From positions 43,131 through 107,130 of the forward strand of contig CACEAZ010000003.1 in the NCBI GenBank assembly GCA_902557655.1: a stretch of DNA of 64,000 bases, read 5' to 3'. The position numbers and the translations under genes are program-made. The stretch is from an uncultured Bacteroidota bacterium (GTDB taxonomy: Bacteria > Bacteroidota > Bacteroidia > Flavobacteriales > Flavobacteriaceae). Shown here one piece after another: positions 16,688-24,503 of this stretch (positions are counted from its first letter, which is position 1; each line of letters opens with the position of its first letter). Under the pieces are notes generated by a model that was given only the letters and a program-made list of their open reading frames with translations, was not told where the DNA came from and ran no database searches.

Positions 16688-18115
16688 ATGAATGTAAATG
16701 CTAATTCTGTGTGGTCTGACTGTCTTAAGTTTATTAAGGACAACATTCAACCACAAGCTTACAAGACATGGTTTGAGCCAATTAAAGCAATTAAATTAGC
16801 AGACAAAGTTTTAAGCGTTGAAGTTCCAAGCAAATTCTTTTACGAGTGGCTAGAAGAACATTATGTGAAGATTTTAAAGGTAGCATTACAAAAAACACTT
16901 GGTGATGATGCCAAACTTGTTTACATAATTAAAATGGAAAACACTTTTGGGAATTCACAAGCATTCACTGAAAAGATTCCTAGCTCAAACAGTTCTTCCT
17001 TTTCTGCGCAAAATGCAACAACTCCTATTAATAGATCTGTTCCAGAATTAAAAAACCCGTTTATTATTCCGGGAATAAAAAATGTTAAAGTTGAGTCTCA
17101 ATTAAATCCTAATTACACATTTGAAAATTTCTTAGAAGGTGATTCAAATAGGCTTGCAAGAAATGCAGGGATAGCTGTAGCTAACAAGCCAGGTGGAACT
17201 TCATTTAACCCATTTTTAATATTTGGTGGAGTTGGATTAGGAAAAACTCACTTAGCAAATGCAATTGGGATCGATATCAAAAAAAGGTATCCTGAAAAAA
17301 CTGTTCTTTACACAACCGCTGAAAAATTTACTCAACAATATATTGAAGCTGTAAAAAAGAATAATAGAAATGATTTTATTTACTTCTATCAAATTATTGA
17401 TGTTTTAATCATCGATGACATTCAATTCTTTTCTGGTAAACCCGGAACACAAGATGTGTTTTTCCACATATTTAATCATCTACACCAAAACGGTAGACAG
17501 GTGGTATTGACAAGTGATAAGCCACCTGTTGACATGCAGGATATAGAGCTTAGGTTATTATCCAGATTTAAGTGGGGTCTTTCCGCTGAGCTACAGAAAC
17601 CAGACTTTGAAACTCGAGTTTCAATTTTAAAAAATAAACTTTACCGTGACGGAATTGAAATGAACGAAGATGTGATTCATTACGTTGCAAAAAACATCAA
17701 AAGTAATGTTCGTGAATTAGAGGGTGCGATAATTTCACTAATAGCTCAGGCTTCTTTTAACAGAAAAGAAATTAACATTGCATTGGCAAAAGAAATTATA
17801 GAAAAATTTGTAAAAAACACTAAGAGGGAAGTATCTATTGATTACATTCAAAAGATTGTTTCTGACTATTTCCAAATGGATATACCTACTCTTCAATCAA
17901 AAACAAGAAAAAGACATATTGTACAGGCTAGACAACTTGCAATGTTTTTTGCAAAGAAATATACCAAAGCTTCATTAGCAAGTATCGGCTCTCAAATTGG
18001 AAAAAGAGATCATGCAACTGTTCTGCACGCTTGTAAAACTGTAGATAATTTATCCTCAACTGATAAGCAATTTAGAAAGTTTGTTGAAGATCTTGGAAAG
18101 AAACTTTCTGTTTAA
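16688..18115 (+). CDS. dnaA: Chromosomal replication initiator protein DnaA
   Basis: DnaA binds DnaA boxes, melts the origin and recruits the helicase. The protein has 475 residues: domain I (about 1-85, with WSDCLKFIKDNIQPQAYKTWF), a variable linker (86-140), the AAA+ domain with Walker A GGVGLGKT near residues 180-187 and Walker B LIIDDIQFF, and domain IV with the DNA-binding signature GKRDHATVLHACKTV. The replicative helicase gene dnaB is also in this window (30879). The next gene continues in the same reading frame right after the TAA stop. Confidence 0.98.
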   Translation: MNVNANSVWSDCLKFIKDNIQPQAYKTWFEPIKAIKLADKVLSVEVPSKFFYEWLEEHYVKILKVALQKTLGDDAKLVYIIKMENTFGNSQAFTEKIPSSNSSSFSAQNATTPINRSVPELKNPFIIPGIKNVKVESQLNPNYTFENFLEGDSNRLARNAGIAVANKPGGTSFNPFLIFGGVGLGKTHLANAIGIDIKKRYPEKTVLYTTAEKFTQQYIEAVKKNNRNDFIYFYQIIDVLIIDDIQFFSGKPGTQDVFFHIFNHLHQNGRQVVLTSDKPPVDMQDIELRLLSRFKWGLSAELQKPDFETRVSILKNKLYRDGIEMNEDVIHYVAKNIKSNVRELEGAIISLIAQASFNRKEINIALAKEIIEKFVKNTKREVSIDYIQKIVSDYFQMDIPTLQSKTRKRHIVQARQLAMFFAKKYTKASLASIGSQIGKRDHATVLHACKTVDNLSSTDKQFRKFVEDLGKKLSV

Positions 18116-18127
18116 ATAGCCTCCACA

Positions 18128-18835
18128 ATCAAAGGAAACTTATATATAATACCTAGTTCAATTAGTGAAATCAATCTCTTTCCAGAGATCAATAAAACGA
18201 TAATAAACTCTATTGATTATTTTGTAGTAGAGAATATTAAAGTGTCCTTTGGCTTTGTTAAAAAAATATGTCCAGATAAAATTCTAAATTATGAGAATTT
18301 TGAATTACTTAATGAAAAAGATCCAGTTCAAACTTCACAACAACTTAAGCCATGTTTAGAAGGTAAAGATATTGGCCTGCTTACGGATGCAGGTTGTCCA
18401 AATATAGCAGATCCCGGATCTAAATTAATTCTCCATGCACATCAAAACGATATCAATGTCATACCTCTTGTTGGCCCATCCTCTATTTTACTTGCAATGA
18501 TGAGCTCTGGCTTAAATGGAAATAACTTTAGTTTTAACGGGTATTTTCCTGTAGATAAAAATGAGAGAATAAAGAGGATAAAACAATTAGAGATTTTATC
18601 AAAAAATCATAATCAATCACAAATTTTTATTGAAACCCCTTATCGGAATAAAGCATTATTTGAAGATTTAATAAAAAGTTTAAATGACAACACATTGTTG
18701 TGTGTAGCAACAAACATAGGTTCTAAAAAAGAAAGGATTAAGACTTTATCAGTTAATGAATGGAAAAGAAAAAAATTGAATTTAGAGAAAGATCCTACAA
18801 TTTTTATATTTCACTGGGGAGATCTTATTTTTTAA
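18128..18835 (+). CDS. SAM-dependent methyltransferase, tetrapyrrole-methylase (RsmI-like) family, with no ordinary start codon
   Basis: The fold matches the flavobacterial RsmI-related methyltransferases: VLTDAGCPNIADPG-like sequence (GLLTDAGCPNIADPGS), PLVGPSSILLAMMSSGL and FIETPYRNKALFEDL. Conserved N-terminal sequence (KGNLYIIPSS, then IDYFVVEN) is encoded upstream of the first GTG at 18242. This region has no ATG, GTG or TTG in frame back to the dnaA stop. Homologues begin MKGKLYLIP, which places the start at ATC 18128 (or ATA 18116). The frame is the same as dnaA, separated only by TAA. The substrate is unknown, possibly rRNA. Its end overlaps convergent mltG by 11 bp. Confidence 0.8.
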   Translation: MKGNLYIIPSSISEINLFPEINKTIINSIDYFVVENIKVSFGFVKKICPDKILNYENFELLNEKDPVQTSQQLKPCLEGKDIGLLTDAGCPNIADPGSKLILHAHQNDINVIPLVGPSSILLAMMSSGLNGNNFSFNGYFPVDKNERIKRIKQLEILSKNHNQSQIFIETPYRNKALFEDLIKSLNDNTLLCVATNIGSKKERIKTLSVNEWKRKKLNLEKDPTIFIFHWGDLIF

Positions 18836-19862
18836 TTCCTTTGCTATTTAAATACCTGTGAAATTTCCTTGCATTTCTTTTATGTTCAGAAAGTGATTTG
18901 GCAAAACTATGATATCCAGGATTGCTTGGGTCAGCAGCGAAAAAATAATAATTATGTTTTTCATAGTTTAAAACTGCATCAATGGCTTGAATTGAAGGCA
19001 TTGAAATAATCCCAGGCGGTAAACCATAGTATTTATAAGTGTTATATGGTGAATCAATTCTTAAATGTTTATTTAAAACTCTTCGAATAATCGTGTTTTT
19101 ATATTCCTCAAGCTGATATGCAGCAAATTTCACAGTTGGATCAGCCCCTAACTTCCAGTTATCATTCAATCTGTTTATATAAACTCCAGCTATTTTTCGT
19201 AATTCGATATTCTGTTTAGACTCTTCATAAACAATCGATGCAAGAATCATTACCTCATTTCTAGTTAAGCCTATTTTATTTGCTTTTTCTACCCTATTGT
19301 TATTTTGCCAAAACTTAGTGTATTCTTCAAACATTCTTTTGTTAAACTTTTCAACACTTGTATTCCAGAAAAAATTGTAACTGTTTGGAATATACATTGA
19401 TAATATATTCCTTTCATCAAAACCTCTTTCTTTAAAAAATTCTGTTTTAAATGAATTTAAAAAAGAAACACTATCAGCTTCAATTTGATTTGAAATTTTT
19501 CCTGCTAAATCATTTAAGTCAACAATATTATTATAAATTACATTGACTGTTATGTTATTTGACCTTAATGAATTAATAATCTCGTTATTATTCATCCCAT
19601 TTTTAATTTGATATTTACCTGGTTTTACATTGTATTTCTTTCGTTTAGCTAAAACATCGAAATCATCTACATTTAATACATAGGATTCAATTTGATTTAG
19701 CAGCTGATTGTAAGAAGTCCCGGTTTTAATATATAAATCTTTAGATTTTTCATCAAATGAGGTATTTGATTTAAACATAACTTTATAAACATACAAGGAA
19801 AATGACCCCATAAAGATCAATCCTAAAGCAACTATTAAAATTACTATTCTCTTTATGTACAT
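18825..19862 (-). CDS. mltG: Endolytic murein transglycosylase MltG
   Basis: MltG is an inner-membrane enzyme that cleaves nascent peptidoglycan strands and may end their growth. The 345-residue protein has one N-terminal membrane segment (about 7-28), then a LysM-like region and the YceG catalytic domain. Key motifs are ILASIVYEESKQ (with the catalytic Glu), IAGVYINRLNDNWKLGADPTVKFA, and SPYNTYKYYGLPPGIISMPS. The gene overlaps the following GNAT gene's end by 10 bp, so the dapF-GNAT-mltG run is one transcript. Confidence 0.95.
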   Translation of the reverse strand: MYIKRIVILIVALGLIFMGSFSLYVYKVMFKSNTSFDEKSKDLYIKTGTSYNQLLNQIESYVLNVDDFDVLAKRKKYNVKPGKYQIKNGMNNNEIINSLRSNNITVNVIYNNIVDLNDLAGKISNQIEADSVSFLNSFKTEFFKERGFDERNILSMYIPNSYNFFWNTSVEKFNKRMFEEYTKFWQNNNRVEKANKIGLTRNEVMILASIVYEESKQNIELRKIAGVYINRLNDNWKLGADPTVKFAAYQLEEYKNTIIRRVLNKHLRIDSPYNTYKYYGLPPGIISMPSIQAIDAVLNYEKHNYYFFAADPSNPGYHSFAKSLSEHKRNARKFHRYLNSKGIKK

Positions 19863-20362
19863 ACGAATTGACTAATTGAATTAAAATTAAATTTTTTGGA
19901 AAGTGATTTAGTGTATTCTCCGTTAAATGAAACTTTTCTAAAACCTACAGACTCAAAACATTTTATACTAGCTAAATTTTTATTTGAAATATTACAATAA
20001 AGATTCTTGATTTTTAATCTTTTTAAAGTGTATTCAACGAGAATATTAAGTGCTAAAGATCCGTACCCCTTGGATCTGTTATTTTTTTCAGCAATAATCA
20101 AGCTTACACCTGACCTACTATTTTTAAAATCAATATCAAATAAGTCTATAAAACCAATTCTAAAGTGATCGGATTTTTTACAAATAACCAGTCTTAATTG
20201 CTTGGATAAATTAATTGGAAGTTTTGATTGATTTATAAGTAATTTGAGTTCCTTAATTTCAAATTTAGAAATCGTATTAGAAGATTTCCAATTTTCATGA
20301 TCATTTTCCACATAATTGAGAAATGATAAGTCACTGTCGTTTAATTTTCTAAGGTAGATCAT
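19853..20362 (-). CDS. GNAT family N-acetyltransferase (RimJ/RimL-like)
   Basis: A 169-residue acetyltransferase. It starts MIYLRKLNDSDLSFL and carries the acetyl-CoA motif in AEKNNRSKGYGSLALNILVEYTL and the late NLASIKCFESVGFRKVSF, a pattern shared with RimJ/RimL-type GNAT enzymes that modify proteins or antibiotics. The substrate is not deducible. It overlaps dapF by 4 bp and mltG by 10 bp, showing tight coupling within one operon; the same gene order is frequent in flavobacteria. Confidence 0.85.
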   Translation of the reverse strand: MIYLRKLNDSDLSFLNYVENDHENWKSSNTISKFEIKELKLLINQSKLPINLSKQLRLVICKKSDHFRIGFIDLFDIDFKNSRSGVSLIIAEKNNRSKGYGSLALNILVEYTLKRLKIKNLYCNISNKNLASIKCFESVGFRKVSFNGEYTKSLSKKFNFNSISQFVCT

Positions 20363-21159
20363 TTGTCTATATTATATTCTCCCGAGTATACCTGCTCTAC
20401 TCCACCTGAAAGCCATATGTCCGAATAGGTTGACTCGATTTTTTTTAAGGAAACTTTCAACTCTCCACCTTTAGTATAAATTAGAACTTTGTCATTCTTG
20501 ATTTTTGAATTAATATCTAAACAAACTGCTAATGCTACTGCTCCTGTGCCACATGAAAGAGTTTCATCTTCAACTCCTCTTTCATAGGTTCTTAAATTGA
20601 CTTCTTCATTTGAAACAGAGAAATAGTTAATGTTTACACCCTTAGTAAAGTTTTTTTTAAAATGATTTTTAATAGATTTTGATTCATCAATGATATCAAA
20701 ATTGTTAATGTCAGATTTTTGAATTAATAAATGTGGAGAACCTGAATCAACAAAAGTTGCATTGTACCCATTATTAAAATGTTTAATTTTTAAAGCATCA
20801 ATATTATTCATTTTAACGCTGATCGCATCATCAATTATTTTTGCCTGATGGATTCCATCAATTGCTTCAAATCTGACACTATCTTTAACAATTCCCAAAA
20901 ATTTTGCGAAATGAGTTATGCATCTTGATCCGTTACCGCAAAATCCAGACTCAGATGAATCTGCATTGAAATAAACCATTTTAAAATCTAAATTTTTATG
21001 ATTCTCTAAAAGAATCAAACCATCCGAACCCACCCCCGTTTTTCTATTACATAATTTTTGAATCAACAAAGAATTGTTTTTATCAAAGATTAAATTTCTA
21101 TTATCAACAATAATAAAATCATTTCCGGTTCCTTGATATTTATAAAATTTCAATGCCAT
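20359..21159 (-). CDS. dapF: Diaminopimelate epimerase
   Basis: DapF converts LL- to meso-diaminopimelate for peptidoglycan and lysine. The 266-residue protein contains both catalytic cysteines: ESGFCGNGSRCI and LSCGTGAVALA, plus the N-terminal FYKYQGTGNDFIIVDNR. The start is ATG at 21159; a TTG one codon upstream is less likely. A consensus -7 box ends only 5 bp before this ATG, so the mRNA may be leaderless. It is the first gene of dapF-GNAT-mltG. Confidence 0.95.
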   Translation of the reverse strand: MALKFYKYQGTGNDFIIVDNRNLIFDKNNSLLIQKLCNRKTGVGSDGLILLENHKNLDFKMVYFNADSSESGFCGNGSRCITHFAKFLGIVKDSVRFEAIDGIHQAKIIDDAISVKMNNIDALKIKHFNNGYNATFVDSGSPHLLIQKSDINNFDIIDESKSIKNHFKKNFTKGVNINYFSVSNEEVNLRTYERGVEDETLSCGTGAVALAVCLDINSKIKNDKVLIYTKGGELKVSLKKIESTYSDIWLSGGVEQVYSGEYNIDK

Positions 21160-21164
21160 CAAAG

Positions 21165-21172
21165 CAAATATA
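21165..21172 (-). promoter_or_regulatory. Predicted -7 promoter box for dapF, implying a leaderless mRNA
   Basis: Read on the minus strand this is TATATTTG, the strongest form of TAnnTTTG in this window. Only 5 bp separate it from the dapF ATG. Confidence 0.6.
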
Positions 21173-21264
21173 GCAATATTTAACTCACTTAATATTGTTA
21201 AATATGAGTTAAAAAATTTAGCATGAAAATTGATAATATATAATTTTAAATAAAGTTTTATGAC

Positions 21265-22692
21265 ATGAAAAAAATATTAATTTATTCTGTTGGAATTGTA
21301 TCATTGATACTGTTTATAATTCTTACCACCTACTATATTAAAAACACTATTGAATCTAATATTGAGAAAATCAAAAGTGATAATAGCAAGGAGGTAATGT
21401 TAGAGAATTTTAAAAAAACCAGAAATAATGATTTAACTTATTTAAACACGCAAACTCCTGACTTTGTTGAAATAGCAAAAAAATCCATTAATACAGTAGT
21501 TCATGTCAAAAGCGCATCGTCTAATTCCTCAGATTTTAGTATAGAAGATTTTTTATTTGGAAGAGCACAGAAAAGACCCCAGATGGGTTCTGGTTCTGGT
21601 GTGATCATTTCATCTGACGGTTACATAATAACAAATCACCATGTTATCGAAACTGCTGAAGATATACAAATAACAACTAATGACAATCAGTCCTATGAAG
21701 CTAAAATCATTGGTAGTGATGAACAAAATGATATTGCATTGCTTAAAATAGAATCTTCTGAAGAGTTACCTTATGCAGTTTTTGGTGATAGCGACTCAAC
21801 TCAAATTGGGGAATGGGTTCTTGCAGTAGGTAACCCTTTCAATTTAACATCTACCGTAACAGCTGGAATTATTTCTGCAAAATCAAGAAGTTTAGATCCA
21901 ACCGGCAGAACTACACAATCTTATATTCAAACTGATGCTGCTGTTAATCCAGGAAATTCAGGCGGTGCCTTAATTAATGATAAAGGTGAATTAATTGGAA
22001 TAAACACAGCTATTCAAACTCAGACTGGATCTTATGTAGGTTATTCGTTTGCTGTTCCTAGTAATATTGCAAAAAAAGTAATTGAAGATATCTTAGAATA
22101 TGGAATCGTTCAATACGGATTTTTAGGGGTTACAGGTACTTCATTAAATAGTGCTAGAGCAAAAGAATTAGATGTTTCTGATACAGAAGGTTTTTATATT
22201 AACGGGATTGATAAAGAATCAGGTGCTAAATCAGCAGGCATCAAAATTGGTGATATAATAAAAGATATTGACGGAATTAAAATTTCAAAATTTTCTGATT
22301 TAAAAGGATATTTAAATACGAAACGTCCTAATGATATTGTAAATATTAATCTTAAACGAGATAATGAATCAAGAAAAGTAAGTGTACAATTAAATAGAAA
22401 TGAAAGAATAAATTTTTATTTAATTGGAATACTTAAAAATATGAGTAAAAAAGAGTTAAGTGAGAAAGAGTTAAATCAAGGGGTTAAAATTTCTGAATTT
22501 AACTCTGATTATAAAAATTACTGGGAAGACTATGGAGTAAAAGAAGGTGATGTAATTAAAAAAATAAATGGAACTGTGATCAACTCAATTGCGGATATTG
22601 ATAAAATTGTAAAGTCCAGAAATTACTACGATCCTGTAACAATTGAAATATTAACTGCTGATAATAATACAGAAAGATTTAACTTTAGATAA
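21265..22692 (+). CDS. Periplasmic serine protease, HtrA/DegP family
   Basis: DegP-like proteases remove misfolded envelope proteins. The 475-residue protein has an N-terminal membrane segment (about 4-25). The chymotrypsin-like domain carries His 126 (ITNHHVIE), Asp 156 (EQNDIALLKI) and Ser 232 (NPGNSGGAL). Two PDZ domains follow, from about residue 285 (YGFLGVTGTSLNSARAKEL) and 390. The family in Bacteroidetes is annotated Do/DegQ. It is divergent from dapF and 9 bp upstream of trmD. Confidence 0.95.
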   Translation: MKKILIYSVGIVSLILFIILTTYYIKNTIESNIEKIKSDNSKEVMLENFKKTRNNDLTYLNTQTPDFVEIAKKSINTVVHVKSASSNSSDFSIEDFLFGRAQKRPQMGSGSGVIISSDGYIITNHHVIETAEDIQITTNDNQSYEAKIIGSDEQNDIALLKIESSEELPYAVFGDSDSTQIGEWVLAVGNPFNLTSTVTAGIISAKSRSLDPTGRTTQSYIQTDAAVNPGNSGGALINDKGELIGINTAIQTQTGSYVGYSFAVPSNIAKKVIEDILEYGIVQYGFLGVTGTSLNSARAKELDVSDTEGFYINGIDKESGAKSAGIKIGDIIKDIDGIKISKFSDLKGYLNTKRPNDIVNINLKRDNESRKVSVQLNRNERINFYLIGILKNMSKKELSEKELNQGVKISEFNSDYKNYWEDYGVKEGDVIKKINGTVINSIADIDKIVKSRNYYDPVTIEILTADNNTERFNFR

Positions 22693-22701
22693 ATATTTCG
22701 A

Positions 22702-23373
22702 ATGAGAATAGATATTATTTCTGCAGTACCTGAATTATTGTCGGGTCCTTTTGACTCTTCAATAATCAAAAAAAGTATTGATAAAAATTTAGTAGAAATA
22801 CATATTCATAATTTAAGAAATTACGCTTCAAACAAATACAAATCCGTTGATGATTATCAATACGGTGGAGGGGCTGGAATGGTAATGCTAATTGAACCGA
22901 TTGATAAATGCATCTCACAACTTAAAAAAGAAAGAGATTACGATGAGATTATATATATGAGTCCAGATGGCAAGAAATTAAATCAGAAAGTCTGTAACAA
23001 GTTGTCATGTCTTAAAAATATCATTATTTTATGTGGGCACTATAAAGGAATTGATCAAAGAGTAAGAGACAATTTAATTACTAGTGAAATATCTATAGGT
23101 GACTATGTATTAACTGGTGGAGAATTACCCGCAGCAATTTTAACCGACAGTATTATTCGTTTAATTCCTGGAGTCTTAGGAGATGAAACCTCTGCATTAA
23201 CAGATTCATTTCAGGATAATTTATTGTCGTTTCCAGTGTATACACGACCAAAAGAATACAAATCTTGGGAAGTTCCTGAAATTCTACTAAGTGGAGATAG
23301 TAAAAAAATAGAAAAATGGAGGATTGAACAGTCAATCAAATCAACAAAGAAAAAAAGACCAGATTTATTATAA
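22702..23373 (+). CDS. trmD: tRNA (guanine-37-N1)-methyltransferase
   Basis: TrmD methylates G37 next to the anticodon in several tRNAs, preventing frameshifts. The 223-residue SPOUT protein contains the knot motifs: [28 protein letters not shown], and [31 protein letters not shown]. Family length agrees. It precedes rplS, the usual trmD-rplS pair, although rplS here has its own promoter. Confidence 0.97.
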   Translation: MRIDIISAVPELLSGPFDSSIIKKSIDKNLVEIHIHNLRNYASNKYKSVDDYQYGGGAGMVMLIEPIDKCISQLKKERDYDEIIYMSPDGKKLNQKVCNKLSCLKNIIILCGHYKGIDQRVRDNLITSEISIGDYVLTGGELPAAILTDSIIRLIPGVLGDETSALTDSFQDNLLSFPVYTRPKEYKSWEVPEILLSGDSKKIEKWRIEQSIKSTKKKRPDLL

Positions 23374-23414
23374 ATTTATTAAGCATAAATTTCTACGTAA
23401 TTTATTTTTTTAAT

Positions 23415-23422
23415 TATATTTG
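23415..23422 (+). promoter_or_regulatory. Predicted -7 promoter box for rplS
   Basis: TATATTTG matches TAnnTTTG fully, about 70 bp before the rplS ATG. A clear TTG at -33 is not seen. The leader between 23425 and 23492 could hold r-protein control elements, but I see no strong hairpin. Confidence 0.5.
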
Positions 23423-23492
23423 CACGCGTTTCTATTCAACCTCTTAGTTAAAGAAACTTACGTTGGCTAGAACTAACTCAAAAAAATTTAAA

Positions 23493-23843
23493 ATGAGTTC
23501 ATTAGTAAAGTTTGTAGAAGATCAACTAGTTCAAAACAAAGATCTCCCGTCTTTTAGCTCTGGAGATACCATTACAGTTTATTACGAAATCAAGGAAGGC
23601 AGCAAAACTAGAACGCAGTTTTTTAAGGGAGTAGTATTACAAAGAAGGGGTTCTGGTTCAACAGAAACCTTTACAATCAGAAAAATGTCTGGTTCAACAG
23701 GCGTTGAAAGAATTTTTCCTATTAATTCACCTTCACTTCAAAAAATTGAAGTCAACAAAAGAGGTAAAGTAAGAAGAGCAAGAATATTTTATTTCAGAAA
23801 TCTTACTGGCAAAAAAGCTAAAATCAAGGAAAAGAGAAGTTAA
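23493..23843 (+). CDS. rplS: 50S ribosomal protein L19
   Basis: L19 sits at the 30S-50S interface. From the ATG at 23493 the product has 116 residues and the family N-terminus (SSLVKFVEDQ), followed by GDTITVYYEIKEGSKTRTQFFKGVV, TFTIRKMSG, GVERIFP and KRGKVRRARIFYFR near the end. A TTG at 23463 would add ten residues (ARTNSKKFK) that the family does not have, so I prefer the ATG. It follows trmD and is the last gene before the structured RNA region. Confidence 0.95.
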   Translation: MSSLVKFVEDQLVQNKDLPSFSSGDTITVYYEIKEGSKTRTQFFKGVVLQRRGSGSTETFTIRKMSGSTGVERIFPINSPSLQKIEVNKRGKVRRARIFYFRNLTGKKAKIKEKRS

Positions 23844-23922
23844 TTTATACTTATCAACAATTGTTAATATCGTTAGTTCACAACAGGTTAACATCTTTAT
23901 TTTAAAATTTCATTGAATACTC

Positions 23923-24426
23923 AACATTCTTTATAAATTAGTACCAGGATTTGTTTGTAGTGGATCCCAAAAGGATCAACAAACACTTTAAAGTGATTAC
24001 AAATTCAAAGAATGTTCTTTAAAATAGATTGCTTACAGAATTGAGGGGTAACCCAAAAATTCGAAATCAGAGAGAAACTAAATTTTAAAATGTGTGCCTG
24101 CACAATTTTAGAAAGAAAGACTCACTCTCCCGAGAGGCCTAGCCCCAAAGGAGTCCCAAAAAGCCTAGCTTCGAGGGAGAAAGCCCAATAGGCGAATCAA
24201 GTAACCCATCGGGTGCTATCTGATCGAAAGAAAAGATAGAAGTAAGTAATCAGGAATCTAAAAGGGAAAATCTCTTAGGAGACGAGTAACAAAAAGATTC
24301 CGACAATAGCGAAGATGTTTACCAGCAAAGCTCCTAGAGCTATGCAATTCGGAAACGAAGGCAAACATATTCGATATTAACAGAGCCGCACCGTGTAGCA
24401 ATACATAAGTGCGGCTTTCGTTTTTT
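23923..24426 (+). ncRNA. Long structured non-coding RNA candidate of unknown class
   Basis: No protein-coding frame is plausible between rplS and icd. The stretch is visibly richer in G and C than its surroundings and full of perfect complementary segments: 23923-23932 with 24007-24016 (10 bp), enclosing 23949-23954 with 23999-24004, GATCC/GGATC (23963-23967 with 23973-23977) and the hairpin 23984-23995; 24086-24094 with 24101-24110; 24126-24131 with 24175-24180; 24204-24214; 24216-24221 with 24234-24239; 24253-24259 with 24295-24301; 24311-24320 with 24363-24372, enclosing two hairpins, one with a GAAA tetraloop. It ends in an intrinsic terminator. I find no RNase P, tmRNA, SRP or group I/II core motifs. 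No clear promoter is seen, so the 5' end is approximate. Confidence 0.7.
24383..24426 (+). terminator. Intrinsic terminator of the structured RNA
   Basis: An 8-bp stem AGCCGCAC/GTGCGGCT (24384-24391 with 24409-24416) is capped by TGTA-GCAA-TACA and followed by TTTCGTTTTTT. The strong stem and the T tail fix the transcript to the plus strand and separate it from icd. Confidence 0.85.
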
Positions 24427-24469
24427 AATAACTATTTTACTTTTATTCTTTTATTTTACCCCTGTTTTT

Positions 24470-24477
24470 TATATTTG
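24470..24477 (+). promoter_or_regulatory. Predicted -7 promoter box for icd
   Basis: TATATTTG matches TAnnTTTG, 26 bp before the icd ATG and 44 bp after the terminator, so icd is transcribed separately from the structured RNA. Confidence 0.55.
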
Positions 24478-24503
24478 AATCACTAACTATTCAGAAGAAA
24501 TTA

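Noticed and set aside
18242..18250. GTG 18242 as the methyltransferase start
   Set aside because: It would remove conserved N-terminal sequence of the family, which is encoded in frame just upstream.
24383..24420. Hairpin resembling domain V of a group II intron (GAGCC start, GCAA tetraloop, AA bulge)
   Set aside because: The opening AGC pairs fully without the expected wobble, there is an extra C opposite the bulge, no domain VI follows, and a T run makes an intrinsic terminator the better reading. No reverse transcriptase is nearby.
23923..24426. tmRNA, RNase P RNA or SRP RNA
   Set aside because: No tRNA-like end with tag frame, no RNase P core sequence, no SRP GGAA hairpin. The phrase TGTTTACCAG at 24316-24325 recalls 4.5S RNA but the partner strand and loop do not fit.
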